Source of the DNA: Arenimonas terrae
GTDB lineage: Bacteria > Pseudomonadota > Gammaproteobacteria > Xanthomonadales > Xanthomonadaceae
Assembly (NCBI RefSeq): GCF_006265115.1
Contig: NZ_SMDR01000001.1
Span: 1,116,001 to 1,180,000 of the forward strand
Length of the DNA stretch: 64,000 bases
Direction: 5' to 3'
The notes under the pieces: model-generated
Database searches by the model: none
What the model was told of the DNA's origin: nothing
Seen by the model: only the letters and a program-made list of their open reading frames with translations
Position numbers and translations under genes: made by a program
Shown: positions 47,658 to 58,526 of the stretch, piece by piece
How positions within the stretch are numbered: the first letter of the stretch is position 1
Layout: each line of letters opens with the position of its first letter

Positions 47658-48677
47658 TCAGGCCCGCGCGCGCTTCGGGAAACCGACCATGCGCTGCAGC
47701 TCTTCGTCCCAAAGCTTCAGGCGCGCGGACTTCAGGCTGGTCCAGAGCGTCAGCCGCGGCGCCGCCTGCAGCAGCGGATGCGACTCGAAGGCGGCACGCA
47801 GGTTGTAGTTCGGGATGCGGCTGGCCAGGTGGTGGATGTGGTGGTAGCCGATGTTGCCGGTGAACCAGTGGATCACCCGCGGCAGGTCGTAGAAGGAGCT
47901 GCCGGCGATCGCCGCCTGGCTCGAATCCCACTCCTTGCCCTTGGTCCAGTACGCATCCTCGAAGGTGTGCTGCACATAGAACAGCCACACGCCCAGCGCG
48001 CCGGCGATCAGCACGATCGGGATGTGCACCATCAGCACGGTCTGCCAGCCGATGGCCCAGGCCATCAGGCCGCCGACGACCAGCAGCATCAGGTTGTTGA
48101 TCCAGACACTGGCCCACTCCTTCTTCCACGAGAACGGCAGGTCGAAGGGGAAGCGGTGCTTGATCACGAACTGGTAGGCCGGGCCGATGCCCAGCAGCAC
48201 CGGCGTGCTGCGGTAGAAGCGGTAGCAGAACCGGCGGAACGGCGACAGCGCCTGGTACTCGGCGACGGTCAGCGTCTCGATGTCGCCCATCTCGCGGCGG
48301 TCGAGGTTGCCCGAAGTACCGTGGTGCACGGCATGGGTCTTCTTCCAGTAGCCGTAGGGGAACAGGGTGATCAACCCCAGGCAGCGGCCGACGGTGTCGT
48401 TGGCCTTGCTGCTGGCGAAGAAGGAGCCGTGGCCGCAGTCGTGCTGGAAGATGAAGGTGCGCACGTAGAGGCCGGCCGCCGGGATCGCCAGCAGCAGGGT
48501 CCAGAGGTAGTTCCAGTCGGCGTGGATGCTCCAGGCCATCAGCGCCCAGATCGCCGCGAACGGCGGCAGGGTGTTGAGCAGTTGCCAGACCGCCTTGCCC
48601 AGATGGGGTTTTGCGAAACCCGCGCACAGCTGGCGCAGGTTGACGGGGGTGGACGGTGTTTCGGCGGCTTCGCTCAA
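47658..48677 (-). CDS. Membrane fatty acid desaturase
   Basis: A di-iron acyl desaturase of about 339 residues. The three histidine boxes are HDCGH (79-83), HAVHH (115-119) and [16 protein letters not shown] in the C-terminal third, with transmembrane pairs between them. They bind the iron pair that introduces a double bond in membrane lipids. The start is uncertain: a TTG at 48677 behind CGGAG gives a sensible N-terminus ([16 protein letters not shown]), while the frame stays open to a TTG at 48749. That upstream codon lies in a palindrome that looks regulatory. It is the first gene of the set ending in GFA. Confidence 0.9.
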   Translation of the reverse strand: MSEAAETPSTPVNLRQLCAGFAKPHLGKAVWQLLNTLPPFAAIWALMAWSIHADWNYLWTLLLAIPAAGLYVRTFIFQHDCGHGSFFASSKANDTVGRCLGLITLFPYGYWKKTHAVHHGTSGNLDRREMGDIETLTVAEYQALSPFRRFCYRFYRSTPVLLGIGPAYQFVIKHRFPFDLPFSWKKEWASVWINNLMLLVVGGLMAWAIGWQTVLMVHIPIVLIAGALGVWLFYVQHTFEDAYWTKGKEWDSSQAAIAGSSFYDLPRVIHWFTGNIGYHHIHHLASRIPNYNLRAAFESHPLLQAAPRLTLWTSLKSARLKLWDEELQRMVGFPKRARA

Positions 48678-48733
48678 GGCACGGCTCCGTGGGGACGGGG
48701 CATTGTCCGGCCCGGGAGGCGTTTGGGCAAATT

Positions 48734-48743
48734 CAAGCGCTTG
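48734..48743. promoter_or_regulatory. CAAGCGCTTG palindrome upstream of the desaturase
   Basis: A perfect 10-bp palindrome in TTCAAGCGCTTGCT, 57 bp before the preferred desaturase start. It could be an operator for a TetR-type lipid regulator. It is a single site, and no regulator gene is adjacent. Confidence 0.35.
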
Positions 48744-48965
48744 CTCCAATCGCCCCGGCGACCCTCGGTGCGTCAGCGTTTATGTACCTGGCAAGGACAG
48801 CTAGGCAAAGCTTGTCAGCCATCGCTGCTGGTTCATGCCAAGCCACTGGATTGAAAGGCCGTGATGCCGACTGGGCAGTGATACTGAGCAGTTTAGCCGC
48901 GCCCGACACCGTGGGGCCCCGGCCATGCGCTTGCGTCCGGAGTCCGTGCAATGGTCCAGTCGCCG

Positions 48966-49086
48966 CACGCCACCGTTCCTCCTCGTCGGAACGGCGGCGC
49001 CACTTCAGGTCAATCGCCCCCTGGCGTTGACGACCTTGGGCAGGGCAATCGACTGTTTTCGGGACAGGCGGCCCTGCCATTTTTTT
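48966..49086 (+). ncRNA. Candidate small RNA with C-rich loops and a strong terminator
   Basis: The 346-bp gap between the divergent-facing desaturase start and the 49096 gene has no credible protein but contains three successive stem-loops on the plus strand. SL1 is 48968-48999 (stem CCGTTCC/GGAACGG extended by CGCC/GGCG; loop TCCTCGTC). SL2 is 49009-49031 (GTCAA, CGCC / GGCG, TTGAC; C-rich CCCT loop). SL3 is the terminator at 49039-49086 (GGCAGGGC/GCCCTGCC with an inner CTGT/ACAG hairpin) followed by ATTTTTTT. No plus-strand gene lies upstream that would need this terminator. The 5' end is unknown; TGATAC at 48879 is a possible -10. The arrangement recalls C-rich-loop sRNAs of xanthomonads (sX13 type), an analogy from architecture only. 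Confidence 0.5.
49039..49086 (+). terminator. Rho-independent terminator at end of sRNA candidate
   Basis: The 8-bp GC-rich stem GGCAGGGC/GCCCTGCC has an internal hairpin and is followed immediately by A and seven T residues. Its orientation is plus, although both neighbouring protein genes read minus. Confidence 0.75.
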
Positions 49087-49095
49087 GCCCGCGGC

Positions 49096-49323
49096 TCAGC
49101 CCCAGGACAGTTCCGCCGCCCGCTTGTGCGGCTCGACGACCACCCGCTTGCGCAAGATCCGCACCGTTTCGACCATCAGCAGGCGCAGGTCGCGGACCAG
49201 GAACGCGGCCAGGTCGCCGTCGCCGATCTGCTCGCCCGGGATGTCCAGGCGGAAATCCTGGCCCTGCAGGCCGCCGCCGTTGCTGAACTCGATCTCGAAG
49301 TCGAACACGACCCGCCACTGCAT
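49096..49323 (-). CDS. Conserved-looking 75-residue hypothetical protein
   Basis: A short soluble protein, MQWRVVFDFEIEFSNGGGLQ at the start, then DFRLDIPGEQIGDGDLAAFLVRDLRLLMVETVRILRKRVVVEPHKR. Strand-rich N-terminus, acidic helix and basic KR/HKR end give it a folded rather than random look. The ATG at 49321-49323 lies 9 bp after the EamA stop on the same strand, implying co-transcription. I know similar unnamed proteins in other genomes, sometimes annotated near cyclase families, but cannot assign a function. Confidence 0.7.
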   Translation of the reverse strand: MQWRVVFDFEIEFSNGGGLQGQDFRLDIPGEQIGDGDLAAFLVRDLRLLMVETVRILRKRVVVEPHKRAAELSWG

Positions 49324-49332
49324 GGCGATGTC

Positions 49333-50232
49333 CTACTTCGCCGGCCGCTGGCTCATCGCCACGCTGCCCAGGATCAGGGCGCAGGCGATGGCCATCGGCC
49401 AGGTCAGCGGCTCGCCCAACACGCTCCAGGCCCAGGCCACGGCGGCCAGCGGCACCAGGTAGGTGACGGTGACCGCGCGCGCGGCGCCGATGCGCTGGAT
49501 CAGGCGATAGTAGATCGCATAGGCCAGGCCGGTGCAGATCACGCCGAGCGCGATCGCCGAGCCCCAGGCCGGCGCCGACACCTCATGCTCCGGCCACTGC
49601 GCGACCGCGAACGGCAGCGACAGCAGGGCGGCGCTGCCCAGGGTCGCGGCGGCGACCGCCGACGGCGGCAGGCCCGCCAGCAGCCGCGGCACAAGGTTCG
49701 CGCCGACGCCGTACATCAGCGCCGCCAGCACGCCGGCGGCCGTGGCCCAGCCGACGCTGGCGCCTTCGGTCTTGTCGCTGGCCAGCACGATCACGCCGAC
49801 GAAGCCGACCACCAGCGCGAGCACCTTGCGCAGCCCGATGCGCTGGCCGAAGAACAGGAAGGCCACCAGGGCGGTGAACAGCACCGCCATCGCATTGGTG
49901 ATGGCGCCCACGCCGGCCGGGGCGCGCTGCGCGCCCCAGGCGAACAGGGCGAAGGGAATCGCCGAATTGATCGCCCCCAGCAGGGCCAGCCGCGGCCACA
50001 GCCGTGCCGGGAAGTCCGCCCGCGCCAGCCACAGGAAGGGCAGCAGCACGGCCGCGCCCAGGGCCAGGCGCAGTTCCGACAGCGCACTGGCACCGAACTC
50101 CGGGGCCGCGACGCGCTGGAACAGGAAGGACGCGCCCCAGATGGCGGCCAGCAGGCCCAGCTCCACGGGAGTCCGCCAGGCGGGGACCTGGACCGGTTCG
50201 ACGGGCACTACCGCGGGGCTGGGGTTCTTCAT
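49333..50232 (-). CDS. EamA/DMT family transporter under divergent LysR
   Basis: A 299-residue ten-helix transporter. PVELGLLAAIWGASFLFQRVAAPEFGASALSELRLALGAAVLLPFLWL and FALFAWGAQRAPAGVGAITNAMAVLFTALVAFLFFGQRIGLRKVLAL are the first EamA repeat; the second ends with VTYLVPLAAVAWAWSVLGEPLTWPMAIACALILGSVA. The start MKNPSP (ATG 50230-50232) avoids an upstream extension with no membrane character. It diverges from the LysR gene with 106 bp between, so it is likely its target. It may export an amino acid or metabolite. Confidence 0.9.
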   Translation of the reverse strand: MKNPSPAVVPVEPVQVPAWRTPVELGLLAAIWGASFLFQRVAAPEFGASALSELRLALGAAVLLPFLWLARADFPARLWPRLALLGAINSAIPFALFAWGAQRAPAGVGAITNAMAVLFTALVAFLFFGQRIGLRKVLALVVGFVGVIVLASDKTEGASVGWATAAGVLAALMYGVGANLVPRLLAGLPPSAVAAATLGSAALLSLPFAVAQWPEHEVSAPAWGSAIALGVICTGLAYAIYYRLIQRIGAARAVTVTYLVPLAAVAWAWSVLGEPLTWPMAIACALILGSVAMSQRPAK

Positions 50233-50270
50233 GGCGAGGCAAGCTCGATTCGTGTCTGGCCGCCATTTTC

Positions 50271-50332
50271 CTTGAGGCCAAGGGCGGCACAAGCGCATAC
50301 TTTCCGAGTCAGCCACAAATCCTGCTTGAGGC
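50271..50332. promoter_or_regulatory. Duplicated CTTGAGGC in the EamA-lysR intergenic region
   Basis: CTTGAGGC occurs at 50271-50278 and 50325-50332, 54 bp apart, inside the 106-bp divergent region. It may mark two half-sites for the LysR-type regulator; the classical T-N11-A palindrome is not clear. Confidence 0.3.
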
Positions 50333-50338
50333 TAGGTA

Positions 50339-51232
50339 ATGACCCTGAGATCGGACTGGCTGCCGGCCCTGGCCGCCTTCGAATCCGCGGCCCGGCACCA
50401 GAATTTCGCCCACGCCGCGGAAGAGCTGCACCTGACCGCGAGCGCCGTCAGCCACCACGTGCGCAAGCTCGAGGCGCGGCTGGGCGTGACGCTGTTCCTG
50501 CGCCATGCCCGCGGCGTGTCCCTGACCGCCGAAGGCCGCGAGCTGGCCGATGCCGCCGGCAATGCCCTGGCCGACCTGGACGGCACCCTGCGCGGCCTGC
50601 GCGGCCGCCGCCAGGAAACCCCGCGCGTGCGCATCACCACCCTGCACTCGCTGAGCTTCAGCTGGCTGATGCCGCGGCTGCCGCGGTTCGCCGCGGCCCA
50701 CCCCGACATCGCGCTGGGCTTCGAAACCGACGCCGGCCTGGCCCGCTTCGACGAAGGCGGCCCCGACCTGGGCATCCGCCACGGCCCGGGCCACTGGCCG
50801 GGGCTGAGCTCGCATCCGCTGATGGACGAGACGCTCTACCCGGTCGCGTCGCCCGGCCTGCCCGGCATCGCCGCGCTGCGCGAGCCGGCCGACATCGCCA
50901 CCCTGCCCCTGATCGCCGACCTGGCGCGGCAGGGCTGGCCCGACTGGTTCCGCGCGGCCGGCGTGCACGGCCTGCGCTTCGAAGAGCGCTACCGTTTCGT
51001 GGACAGCACCGGCAGCCTGCAGGCCGCGGTGCAGGGCCTGGGCGCGGTGCTGGCGCGCGACCGGCTGCTGGGGCCCTTCCTGGCCGATGGACGGCTGCGC
51101 CGGCTACCGGGCCCGAAGCTGACCGCGCGCTGGAGCTACCACATCGTCTATCCCGCGCACCGGCGCCTGCGCCCCGGCGCGCAGGCCTTCGTGCGCTGGC
51201 TGCTCGACGACGTCGCCGAACACGGCGCCTGA
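50339..51232 (+). CDS. LysR family transcriptional regulator, GcvA-like
   Basis: A 297-residue regulator. The winged helix-turn-helix covers about 5-65 (LPALAAFESAARHQNFAHAAEELHLTASAVSHHVRKLEARLGVTLFLRH), the GcvA subgroup form. The effector domain starts about 95 (RVRITTLHSLSFSWLMPRLPRFAAAHPDIAL). The conserved GPDLGIRHGPGHWPGL stretch, typical of GcvA-like proteins, is present. It probably controls the divergent EamA exporter and itself. The S4-domain gene begins 17 bp after its stop. Confidence 0.93.
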   Translation: MTLRSDWLPALAAFESAARHQNFAHAAEELHLTASAVSHHVRKLEARLGVTLFLRHARGVSLTAEGRELADAAGNALADLDGTLRGLRGRRQETPRVRITTLHSLSFSWLMPRLPRFAAAHPDIALGFETDAGLARFDEGGPDLGIRHGPGHWPGLSSHPLMDETLYPVASPGLPGIAALREPADIATLPLIADLARQGWPDWFRAAGVHGLRFEERYRFVDSTGSLQAAVQGLGAVLARDRLLGPFLADGRLRRLPGPKLTARWSYHIVYPAHRRLRPGAQAFVRWLLDDVAEHGA

Positions 51233-51249
51233 TCCGCTACGCTGTCGCC

Positions 51250-51468
51250 ATGGACACGATCGACTTCGAACTGGACCGCGAGTTCGTGGAACTCAACCAG
51301 CTGCTGAAACTCGCCGGCCTCTGCGACAGCGGCGGCATGGGCAAGGCCATCGTCGCCAGCGGCGCGGTGACCGTGGACGGCGAGGTGGAGCTGCGCAAGA
51401 CGTGCAAGGTCCGCGCAGGCCAGGTCGTGCGCCTGGACGGGGTCGAGATCCGCGTGCGCGCGGCCTGA
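51250..51468 (+). CDS. S4-domain RNA-binding protein, YbcJ-like
   Basis: A 72-residue protein made only of an S4 RNA-binding domain: FVELNQLLKLAGLCDSGGMGKAIVASGAVTVDGEVELRKTCKVRAGQVVRLDG. The helix-turn-strand with G-x-V-x-V-D-G-x-x-E-x-R is the S4 signature. The likely role is binding structured RNA, perhaps ribosome-associated. It is co-directional with lysR. Confidence 0.9.
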   Translation: MDTIDFELDREFVELNQLLKLAGLCDSGGMGKAIVASGAVTVDGEVELRKTCKVRAGQVVRLDGVEIRVRAA

Positions 51469-51546
51469 GCCGCCCTCACGCCGGACGAACGCGCCGGCGC
51501 TAAGATCGCCGCACGCCCGCACGGGCGGGACGCTGGAGCCCCCACC

Positions 51547-52797
51547 ATGTCCCGGTTCGCCGTTCGCCTGCTGTCCATCTCGCTGCTGTCCTCCGTCGCC
51601 GGCATGACGACGGCTCAGACCGGCAATGTCGCCATCGCGCCCAGCAGCCTCGGCCCGCTGCGGGTCACGACGATCGTGCAGGGCCTTCAGAATCCCTGGG
51701 CTCTGGCCTTCCTGCCCGACGGCCGCGCCCTGGTGACCGAGCGCCCGGGCCGGCTGCGCATCCTCGACCTGGCCACGCGCACGCTGTCGGCGCCGGTCAG
51801 CGGCCTGCCCGGCGTCTGGGCCTCGGGCCAGGGCGGACTGCTGGATATCGCGCTGGACCCGGCCTTCGCGCAGAACCAGCGCATCTACTTCAGCTACGCC
51901 GAAGTCGGCGGCAACGGCCTGGCGGGCACCGCCGTGGCGCGCGGCCGCCTGGTCGACCTGGCGCTGCAGGACGTGCAGGTGATCTTCCGCCAGTCGCCCA
52001 AGCTCAGCAGCGGCAACCACTTCGGTTCGCGCCTGGTGTTCGACGACGCCGGCCACCTGTTCGTGACCCTGGGCGAGAACAACGTGCGCATCACCGCGCA
52101 GTATCTCGACCACCACCAGGGCAAGGTGGTGCGGCTGTGGCCGGACGGCAGCATCCCCTCCGACAATCCCTTCGTCGACGACCCGGACGCGCTGGTGGAC
52201 CTGTGGTCCTACGGCCACCGCAATCCCCAGGGCGCGGCGCTCAATCCGTGGACACGCGTGCTGTGGACGGTCGAGCACGGCGCGATGGGCGGAGACGAAG
52301 TGAACATCCCGCAGGCGGGCCGCAACTACGGCTGGCCGATCATCACCCATGGGCTGGACTACAACGGCCAGCCCATCCCGGAATCCACCGGCACCAGCGC
52401 GCCCGGCATGGAGCAGCCGCTGCATTATTGGGTGCCGTCGATCGGCCCCAGCGGCATGGCCTTCTACACCGGGCTGCAGATGCAGCGCTGGCACGGCGAC
52501 CTGTTCGTGGGCGCGCTGGCGACGCAGCAGCTGGTCCGGCTCGACCTCGACGGCGACCGCGTCGTGGGCGAAGAGCGCCTGCTCAACGGTTTCGGCTACC
52601 GCATCCGCGATGTGCGCAACGGGCCCGACGGCGCGCTGTACCTGCTGACCGACTCGTCCAATGGCCGCGTGCTGAAGATCGAGCAGGGCAAGAATGTCTG
52701 GCGTCCGCGCACGCGTTCCCTGCCCTCGCCCGCTCCCGGCCAGCGGCTGGCGCCGTCGCCCGCACGCCGAACGACAGCCCCGCCGCGCGAGCGCTGA
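51547..52797 (+). CDS. PQQ-dependent soluble sugar dehydrogenase-like protein
   Basis: A 416-residue exported protein (signal peptide about 1-23, ending GMTTAQ) with the six-bladed propeller of soluble aldose (YliI/Asd) dehydrogenases. Landmarks are LQNPWALAFLPDGRALVTERPGRLRI, GQGGLLDIALDPAF, SSGNHFGSRLVFDD, WSYGHRNPQG and VEHGAMGGDEVN, which include PQQ and calcium ligands. IGPSGMAFYTG and RNGPDGALYLLTD complete it. It oxidises aldoses in the periplasm with PQQ as cofactor. No pqq biosynthesis genes lie in the window. A Pro/Arg-rich tail of about 30 residues is unusual. Confidence 0.93.
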   Translation: MSRFAVRLLSISLLSSVAGMTTAQTGNVAIAPSSLGPLRVTTIVQGLQNPWALAFLPDGRALVTERPGRLRILDLATRTLSAPVSGLPGVWASGQGGLLDIALDPAFAQNQRIYFSYAEVGGNGLAGTAVARGRLVDLALQDVQVIFRQSPKLSSGNHFGSRLVFDDAGHLFVTLGENNVRITAQYLDHHQGKVVRLWPDGSIPSDNPFVDDPDALVDLWSYGHRNPQGAALNPWTRVLWTVEHGAMGGDEVNIPQAGRNYGWPIITHGLDYNGQPIPESTGTSAPGMEQPLHYWVPSIGPSGMAFYTGLQMQRWHGDLFVGALATQQLVRLDLDGDRVVGEERLLNGFGYRIRDVRNGPDGALYLLTDSSNGRVLKIEQGKNVWRPRTRSLPSPAPGQRLAPSPARRTTAPPRER

Positions 52798-52803
52798 ACG
52801 CGC

Positions 52804-53061
52804 TCAGGACGCCTTGTTCTTCTTCGCCGCGGCGTAGAGGAAAAGCAGCACGATGGCGAACACCACCGAGGCGATGAATCCCGCCGGCTCGCCCTCGGCG
52901 TACCAGCCCATGGCCTGGCCGACGAATTTGGCCAGCAGCGCGCCGCCGACGCCCAGCACCATCGTCCACAGCAGGCTCAGCTTGTCGTTGCCCGGCTTGA
53001 TCGCGCGCGCGACCAGGCCCACCACGAAACCGATCAGGATGGTCCAGAGAATGCTCAGCAT
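52804..53061 (-). CDS. GlsB/YeaQ/YmgE family stress-response membrane protein
   Basis: An 85-residue protein with three short hydrophobic helices. WTILIGFVVGLVARAIKPGND and TMVLGVGGALLAKFVGQAMGWY are the family's glycine-zipper segments (transglycosylase-associated protein family). Members respond to acid or envelope stress. It is a single gene, convergent with the sugar dehydrogenase. Confidence 0.93.
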   Translation of the reverse strand: MLSILWTILIGFVVGLVARAIKPGNDKLSLLWTMVLGVGGALLAKFVGQAMGWYAEGEPAGFIASVVFAIVLLFLYAAAKKNKAS

Positions 53062-53126
53062 GCTTGCGCCCTCCCATGCGGCGGATGCCGCGCGGGAAGC
53101 CTAGCACTGCTCGTCCCGTGGATCCT

Positions 53127-53927
53127 TCAGCGGCGCGGCGGCCTGGCGATAGGCAGGCCTTCGAGCAGGAAGGCCCTCAGCTCGTCGCAGGCGCCGGGCT
53201 CCAGATCGCACAGCAGACCCACCTGCACGATGGGTCGCTGGGCCGATTCGTCAAGCCGATACCTGGCCACCGCGACCACACGCGATTCGATCGTGCGCTT
53301 CCCGGCGGCGATCCGCAGCGGCTCGTCGAGCTGGGTGAAGTACATCCAGAACGTGCGATCGTCTTCGACATCGGGGTAGAACGAGGTCAGCACGCGGGTT
53401 CCGATGCGATCGGTCACGCGCGCGTAGGGCGACTTCAGAGGGCGCAAAACGGCGAGCCGCCTCGCCGCGTAGAACGCGGCCAGGTCCGGATAGCCGATCC
53501 CCCCGGGGTCGGCGACGTAGTGCGGCCGACGGTGTGATTCCGGCCAATCGACCCGCTTCGGGTAGTAGGTGGTCACGCCCCCGAACTTGACCGGCAGCTT
53601 CACCCACTCGCCGCCGATACGTTCGCGTTCGGCTGGCGAAAGAACCCAGCCTTTCACCGCGTCATGCGCCGCCTCATCCATCTGCGGATGGCCGCTGGGC
53701 GTGTGGATGCGCGACTCGACCACGCGGCCACAGGCATCGATGCGCGCCAGGACCAGAGTCACGCCGGAACGATTGGCGCGCAGCGCGTCCATGGGGTAGC
53801 GGGGCAAGCCGCGCACCGGTGGCGGGCACGCCGACAAATCCGCTGCGGCGTCCGTTTCGGACGCAGCAACCGGCACCGGCGCCGGCGCGACGGCAAGCGC
53901 CAGCCAAAGTGCGAAGAACGGCGTCAC
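53127..53927 (-). CDS. Exported protein with TonB C-terminal-like domain
   Basis: A 266-residue secreted protein (signal about 1-20). Residues about 35-105 have the TonB-C pattern: LPRYPMDALRANRSGVTLVLARIDACGRVVESRIHTPSGHPQMDEAAHDAVKGW. The rest (about 115-260) is a separate, unrecognised domain with two late cysteines (LLCDLEPGACDEL). There is no transmembrane anchor, so it cannot work as ordinary TonB. GTG start overlaps the VOC gene stop. It is the third gene behind hutU and VOC. Confidence 0.75.
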   Translation of the reverse strand: MTPFFALWLALAVAPAPVPVAASETDAAADLSACPPPVRGLPRYPMDALRANRSGVTLVLARIDACGRVVESRIHTPSGHPQMDEAAHDAVKGWVLSPAERERIGGEWVKLPVKFGGVTTYYPKRVDWPESHRRPHYVADPGGIGYPDLAAFYAARRLAVLRPLKSPYARVTDRIGTRVLTSFYPDVEDDRTFWMYFTQLDEPLRIAAGKRTIESRVVAVARYRLDESAQRPIVQVGLLCDLEPGACDELRAFLLEGLPIARPPRR

Positions 53928-54301
53928 GCGCGCGGCCCCATGTGGAAGAAGTTGAGCTTGTTGCCGTCGAGGTCGCGGAAGTAGGCGGCGTAGAAACCGG
54001 GCACCCGTTCGCCGGGTCCGCCCTCGTCGGTGCCGCCGAGCTCGAGCGCCAGCGCGTGCAGGCGATCGACCGCGCCGCGATCCTCGGCCGCCAACGCGGT
54101 CATGAGGCCGTTGCCGCGGTGCGCGGGCTCGCCGTCGTAGGGCAGCGCGATGGCGAACCAGGGTTTTCCCCGCCCCGCCGACCAGGCGATGAAGCGGGGA
54201 CTGTCGATGAAACGCTTGGCGCCGAGATCGCGCAGCAGGCGGTCGTAGAACGCGGCCGCGCGGACGATGTCGCGGGTGCCGAGGGTGACGTAGCCGATCA
54301 T
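53924..54301 (-). CDS. VOC family protein (glyoxalase/dioxygenase fold)
   Basis: A 125-residue metal-dependent VOC superfamily protein. MIGYVTLGTRDIVRAAAFYDRLLRDLGAK is the first beta-alpha-beta module and GFYAAYFRDLDGNKLNFFHMG the second, with the family metal Glu replaced by the D-x-D-G-N-K-L-N pattern typical of the lactoylglutathione-lyase-like/bleomycin group. The substrate is unknown. It lies 25 bp behind hutU and overlaps the TonB-like gene. Confidence 0.9.
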   Translation of the reverse strand: MIGYVTLGTRDIVRAAAFYDRLLRDLGAKRFIDSPRFIAWSAGRGKPWFAIALPYDGEPAHRGNGLMTALAAEDRGAVDRLHALALELGGTDEGGPGERVPGFYAAYFRDLDGNKLNFFHMGPRA

Positions 54302-54326
54302 GGTGGATTCCTGGCAGCCCTTGCGT

Positions 54327-55994
<1,668 letters not shown>

Positions 55995-56099
55995 CGGGGG
56001 CTCCCAGGGGCAGGCCGCGATTATAGGTTCTCGCGAGGCAGTGGCATTGGTGTCCGAAAACGGCGAGTCTGGCATTGGGCCCGGCGCTACGATGTCCCC

Positions 56100-57568
56100 A
56101 TGGATGCCCAGACCCTGCCCCCGCCCGATGTCTGCGACCGCGCCCGCGCCGCCAAGGACGCCCGTTTCGACGGCCTGTTCTTCACCGCGGTGCGCAGCAC
56201 CGGCATCTACTGCCGGCCGGTCTGCCCGGCGCCGACACCCAAGCGCCAGAACATCCGCTACTACCCGAGCGCCGCGGCCGCGGCCGCCGCCGGCTACCGG
56301 CCCTGCCTGCGCTGCCGGCCGGAGCTGTCGCCGGGCGCGTTCGTGCGCGGCGGCGAGCAGGCGGTGCAGCGCGCGCTGGCACTGATCGCCGACGGCGCGC
56401 TGGACGAAGGTTCGGTCGAACAGCTGGCGCGCGAGGTCGGACTGGGCGGACGCCAGCTGCGCCGGGTGTTCCTTGCCGAAACCGGCGCGACGCCGATCGC
56501 GGTGCACGGCACGCGGCGCCTGCTGCTGGCCAAGCAACTGCTGACGGAGACCGCGCTGCCGGTGACCCAGATCGCCCTCGCCTCGGGTTTCCGCAGCCTG
56601 CGCCGTTTCCATGCGGCCTTTCTCGAAGGCTGCGGCATGCCGCCGGGCGCGATCCGGCGCCAGCGCGGCGAAACCCCGGCCGGCACCCTGGCGCTGCGCC
56701 TGGTCTACCGCCCGCCGCTGGATTTTCCGCTGCTGCTGGCCTTCCTCGGCAAACGCGCGATCGACGGCATCGAGCGCGTCGGCGCCGACACCTACGAGCG
56801 GGTCTGCGGCCCGGCCGACGCACCGGTGTTCCTGCGGGTCACCGCCGTGCCGGACCGGCCGGAGCTGCGGCTGGAGATCGAAGGCGGCGACCCGCGCGGC
56901 CTTCCCGACCTCGTGCGCCGCGTCCGCCGCCTCTTCGACCTCGACGCGGATCCGGCGTCGGTGCAGGCCGGCCTGGCAGGAACGCCACAGCTCGCGATCG
57001 GCCTGCGCCGCCGGCCCGGCCTGCGCGTGCCGGGCGCCTGGGACGGTTTCGAACTGGCGGTGCGCGCGGTGCTGGGCCAGCAGGTCAGCGTCGCCGGCGC
57101 CACCACGCTGGCGCGGCGGCTGGTGCAGAACCACGGCGCGCAACGTCCCGCGGGCCGCCCGGGGCTGGACCGCGTGTTTCCGACCCCCGCGGAGCTGGCC
57201 GAGGCGCCGCTGGAGGCGATCGGCCTGCCGAAGTCGCGGGCCGCCACGCTGCGTGCACTCGCCGCCGCCGTCGCCGAAGGTCGCGTGCATTTCGGCGCCG
57301 GCCAGCGCCTGGACGAGTTCGTGCGCGGCCTGGTCGCCCTGCCCGGCATCGGCCCGTGGACCGCGCACTACGTGGCCATGCGCGCGCTCGGCCATCCCGA
57401 CGCCTTCCCGGCCGGCGACCTCGTGCTGCAGCAGGTGCTCGGCGGCGCGGACGGCCGGTTGAGCGAACGCGAGACCGAGGCGCGCTCGCAGGCCTGGCGG
57501 CCGTGGCGCGCCTATGCGGTGCTGCACCTGTGGTTTCTTTCCGGCGACGCGGTGAAGGAGAACGCCTG

Positions 57569-57569
<1 letters not shown>
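56100..57569 (+). CDS. Ada-type activator fused to AlkA DNA-3-methyladenine glycosylase
   Basis: A 489-residue alkylation-repair fusion. The N-terminal Ada metal-binding domain keeps zinc cysteines C38, C42, C69 and C72 ([18 protein letters not shown]). An AraC helix-turn-helix follows (about 90-180, [20 protein letters not shown] and [20 protein letters not shown]). The AlkA glycosylase spans about 190-485 with helix-hairpin-helix [18 protein letters not shown] and the catalytic Asp in FPAGDL (about 440). It senses phosphotriester damage and excises methylated bases. It starts with the ATG at 56100 and is coupled to ogt by TGATG. Confidence 0.95.
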
Positions 57570-58057
<488 letters not shown>

Positions 58058-58070
58058 GGCCGGAAACGAC

Positions 58071-58092
58071 GACGCCGCCCGGAGGCGGCGTC
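58071..58092. terminator. Possible bidirectional terminator between ogt and the convergent small gene
   Basis: GACGCCGCC, CGGA and GGCGGCGTC make a 9-bp stem between two convergent genes. T-runs are weak on both sides, so it may be only a stem-loop end. Confidence 0.5.
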
Positions 58093-58111
58093 GCAGTGCA
58101 TGCGGCGGCAG

Positions 58112-58432
58112 TCAGTGGCCGCGGCCGACCGTGGCGCGCGGGCTGAGCTTGCGGATCGCGTCGGCGGTGTCGACGGCGCCGGTGGCATCGATGTCGGCGC
58201 GGCTGTAGGACTGGCCGGGCGAGCCGGTGCAGCCGCGCTGGTCGCGGCGCTTGAGCCGGGTGCCGGTCTCGCGCACGCAGCCGTTGTCGAGCCTGGCGGT
58301 CTCGGCCGGCGTGATGACGGTGACGTCTTCGGCGGCGACGGCCGGGGTGGCTTCTTCCGCGGGCGCCGGGGTCTGCGCGTGGACGGCGAACGCGGACAAG
58401 CCGAGCAGCAGGGTCAGGGCGAGACGTTTCAT
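58112..58432 (-). CDS. Small exported protein, unknown function
   Basis: A 106-residue protein with a signal peptide (MKRLALTLLLGLSAFAVHA) and a low-complexity linker (TPAPAEEATPAVAAEDV). The remainder has two cysteines (NGCVRETGTRLKRRDQRGCTG) that could bridge, and ends DAIRKLSPRATVGRGH. The cysteine segment recalls short periplasmic proteins of xanthomonads, but no family is recognised. It is 94 bp downstream of modB. Confidence 0.7.
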   Translation of the reverse strand: MKRLALTLLLGLSAFAVHAQTPAPAEEATPAVAAEDVTVITPAETARLDNGCVRETGTRLKRRDQRGCTGSPGQSYSRADIDATGAVDTADAIRKLSPRATVGRGH

Positions 58433-58526
58433 GGCGTTCTCCGGCGGGGGTGGCGGAGCCAGTCTAGACCTGGGCCGCGGGCCGATGTTGTACGGCCGCT
58501 GACCGGATTCCGTTCAGGTTTCCGCC

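Noticed and set aside
48925-49286. Plus-strand reading frames across the sRNA candidate
   Set aside because: They cross the terminator and overlap the minus-strand 49096 gene; no ribosome site is seen.
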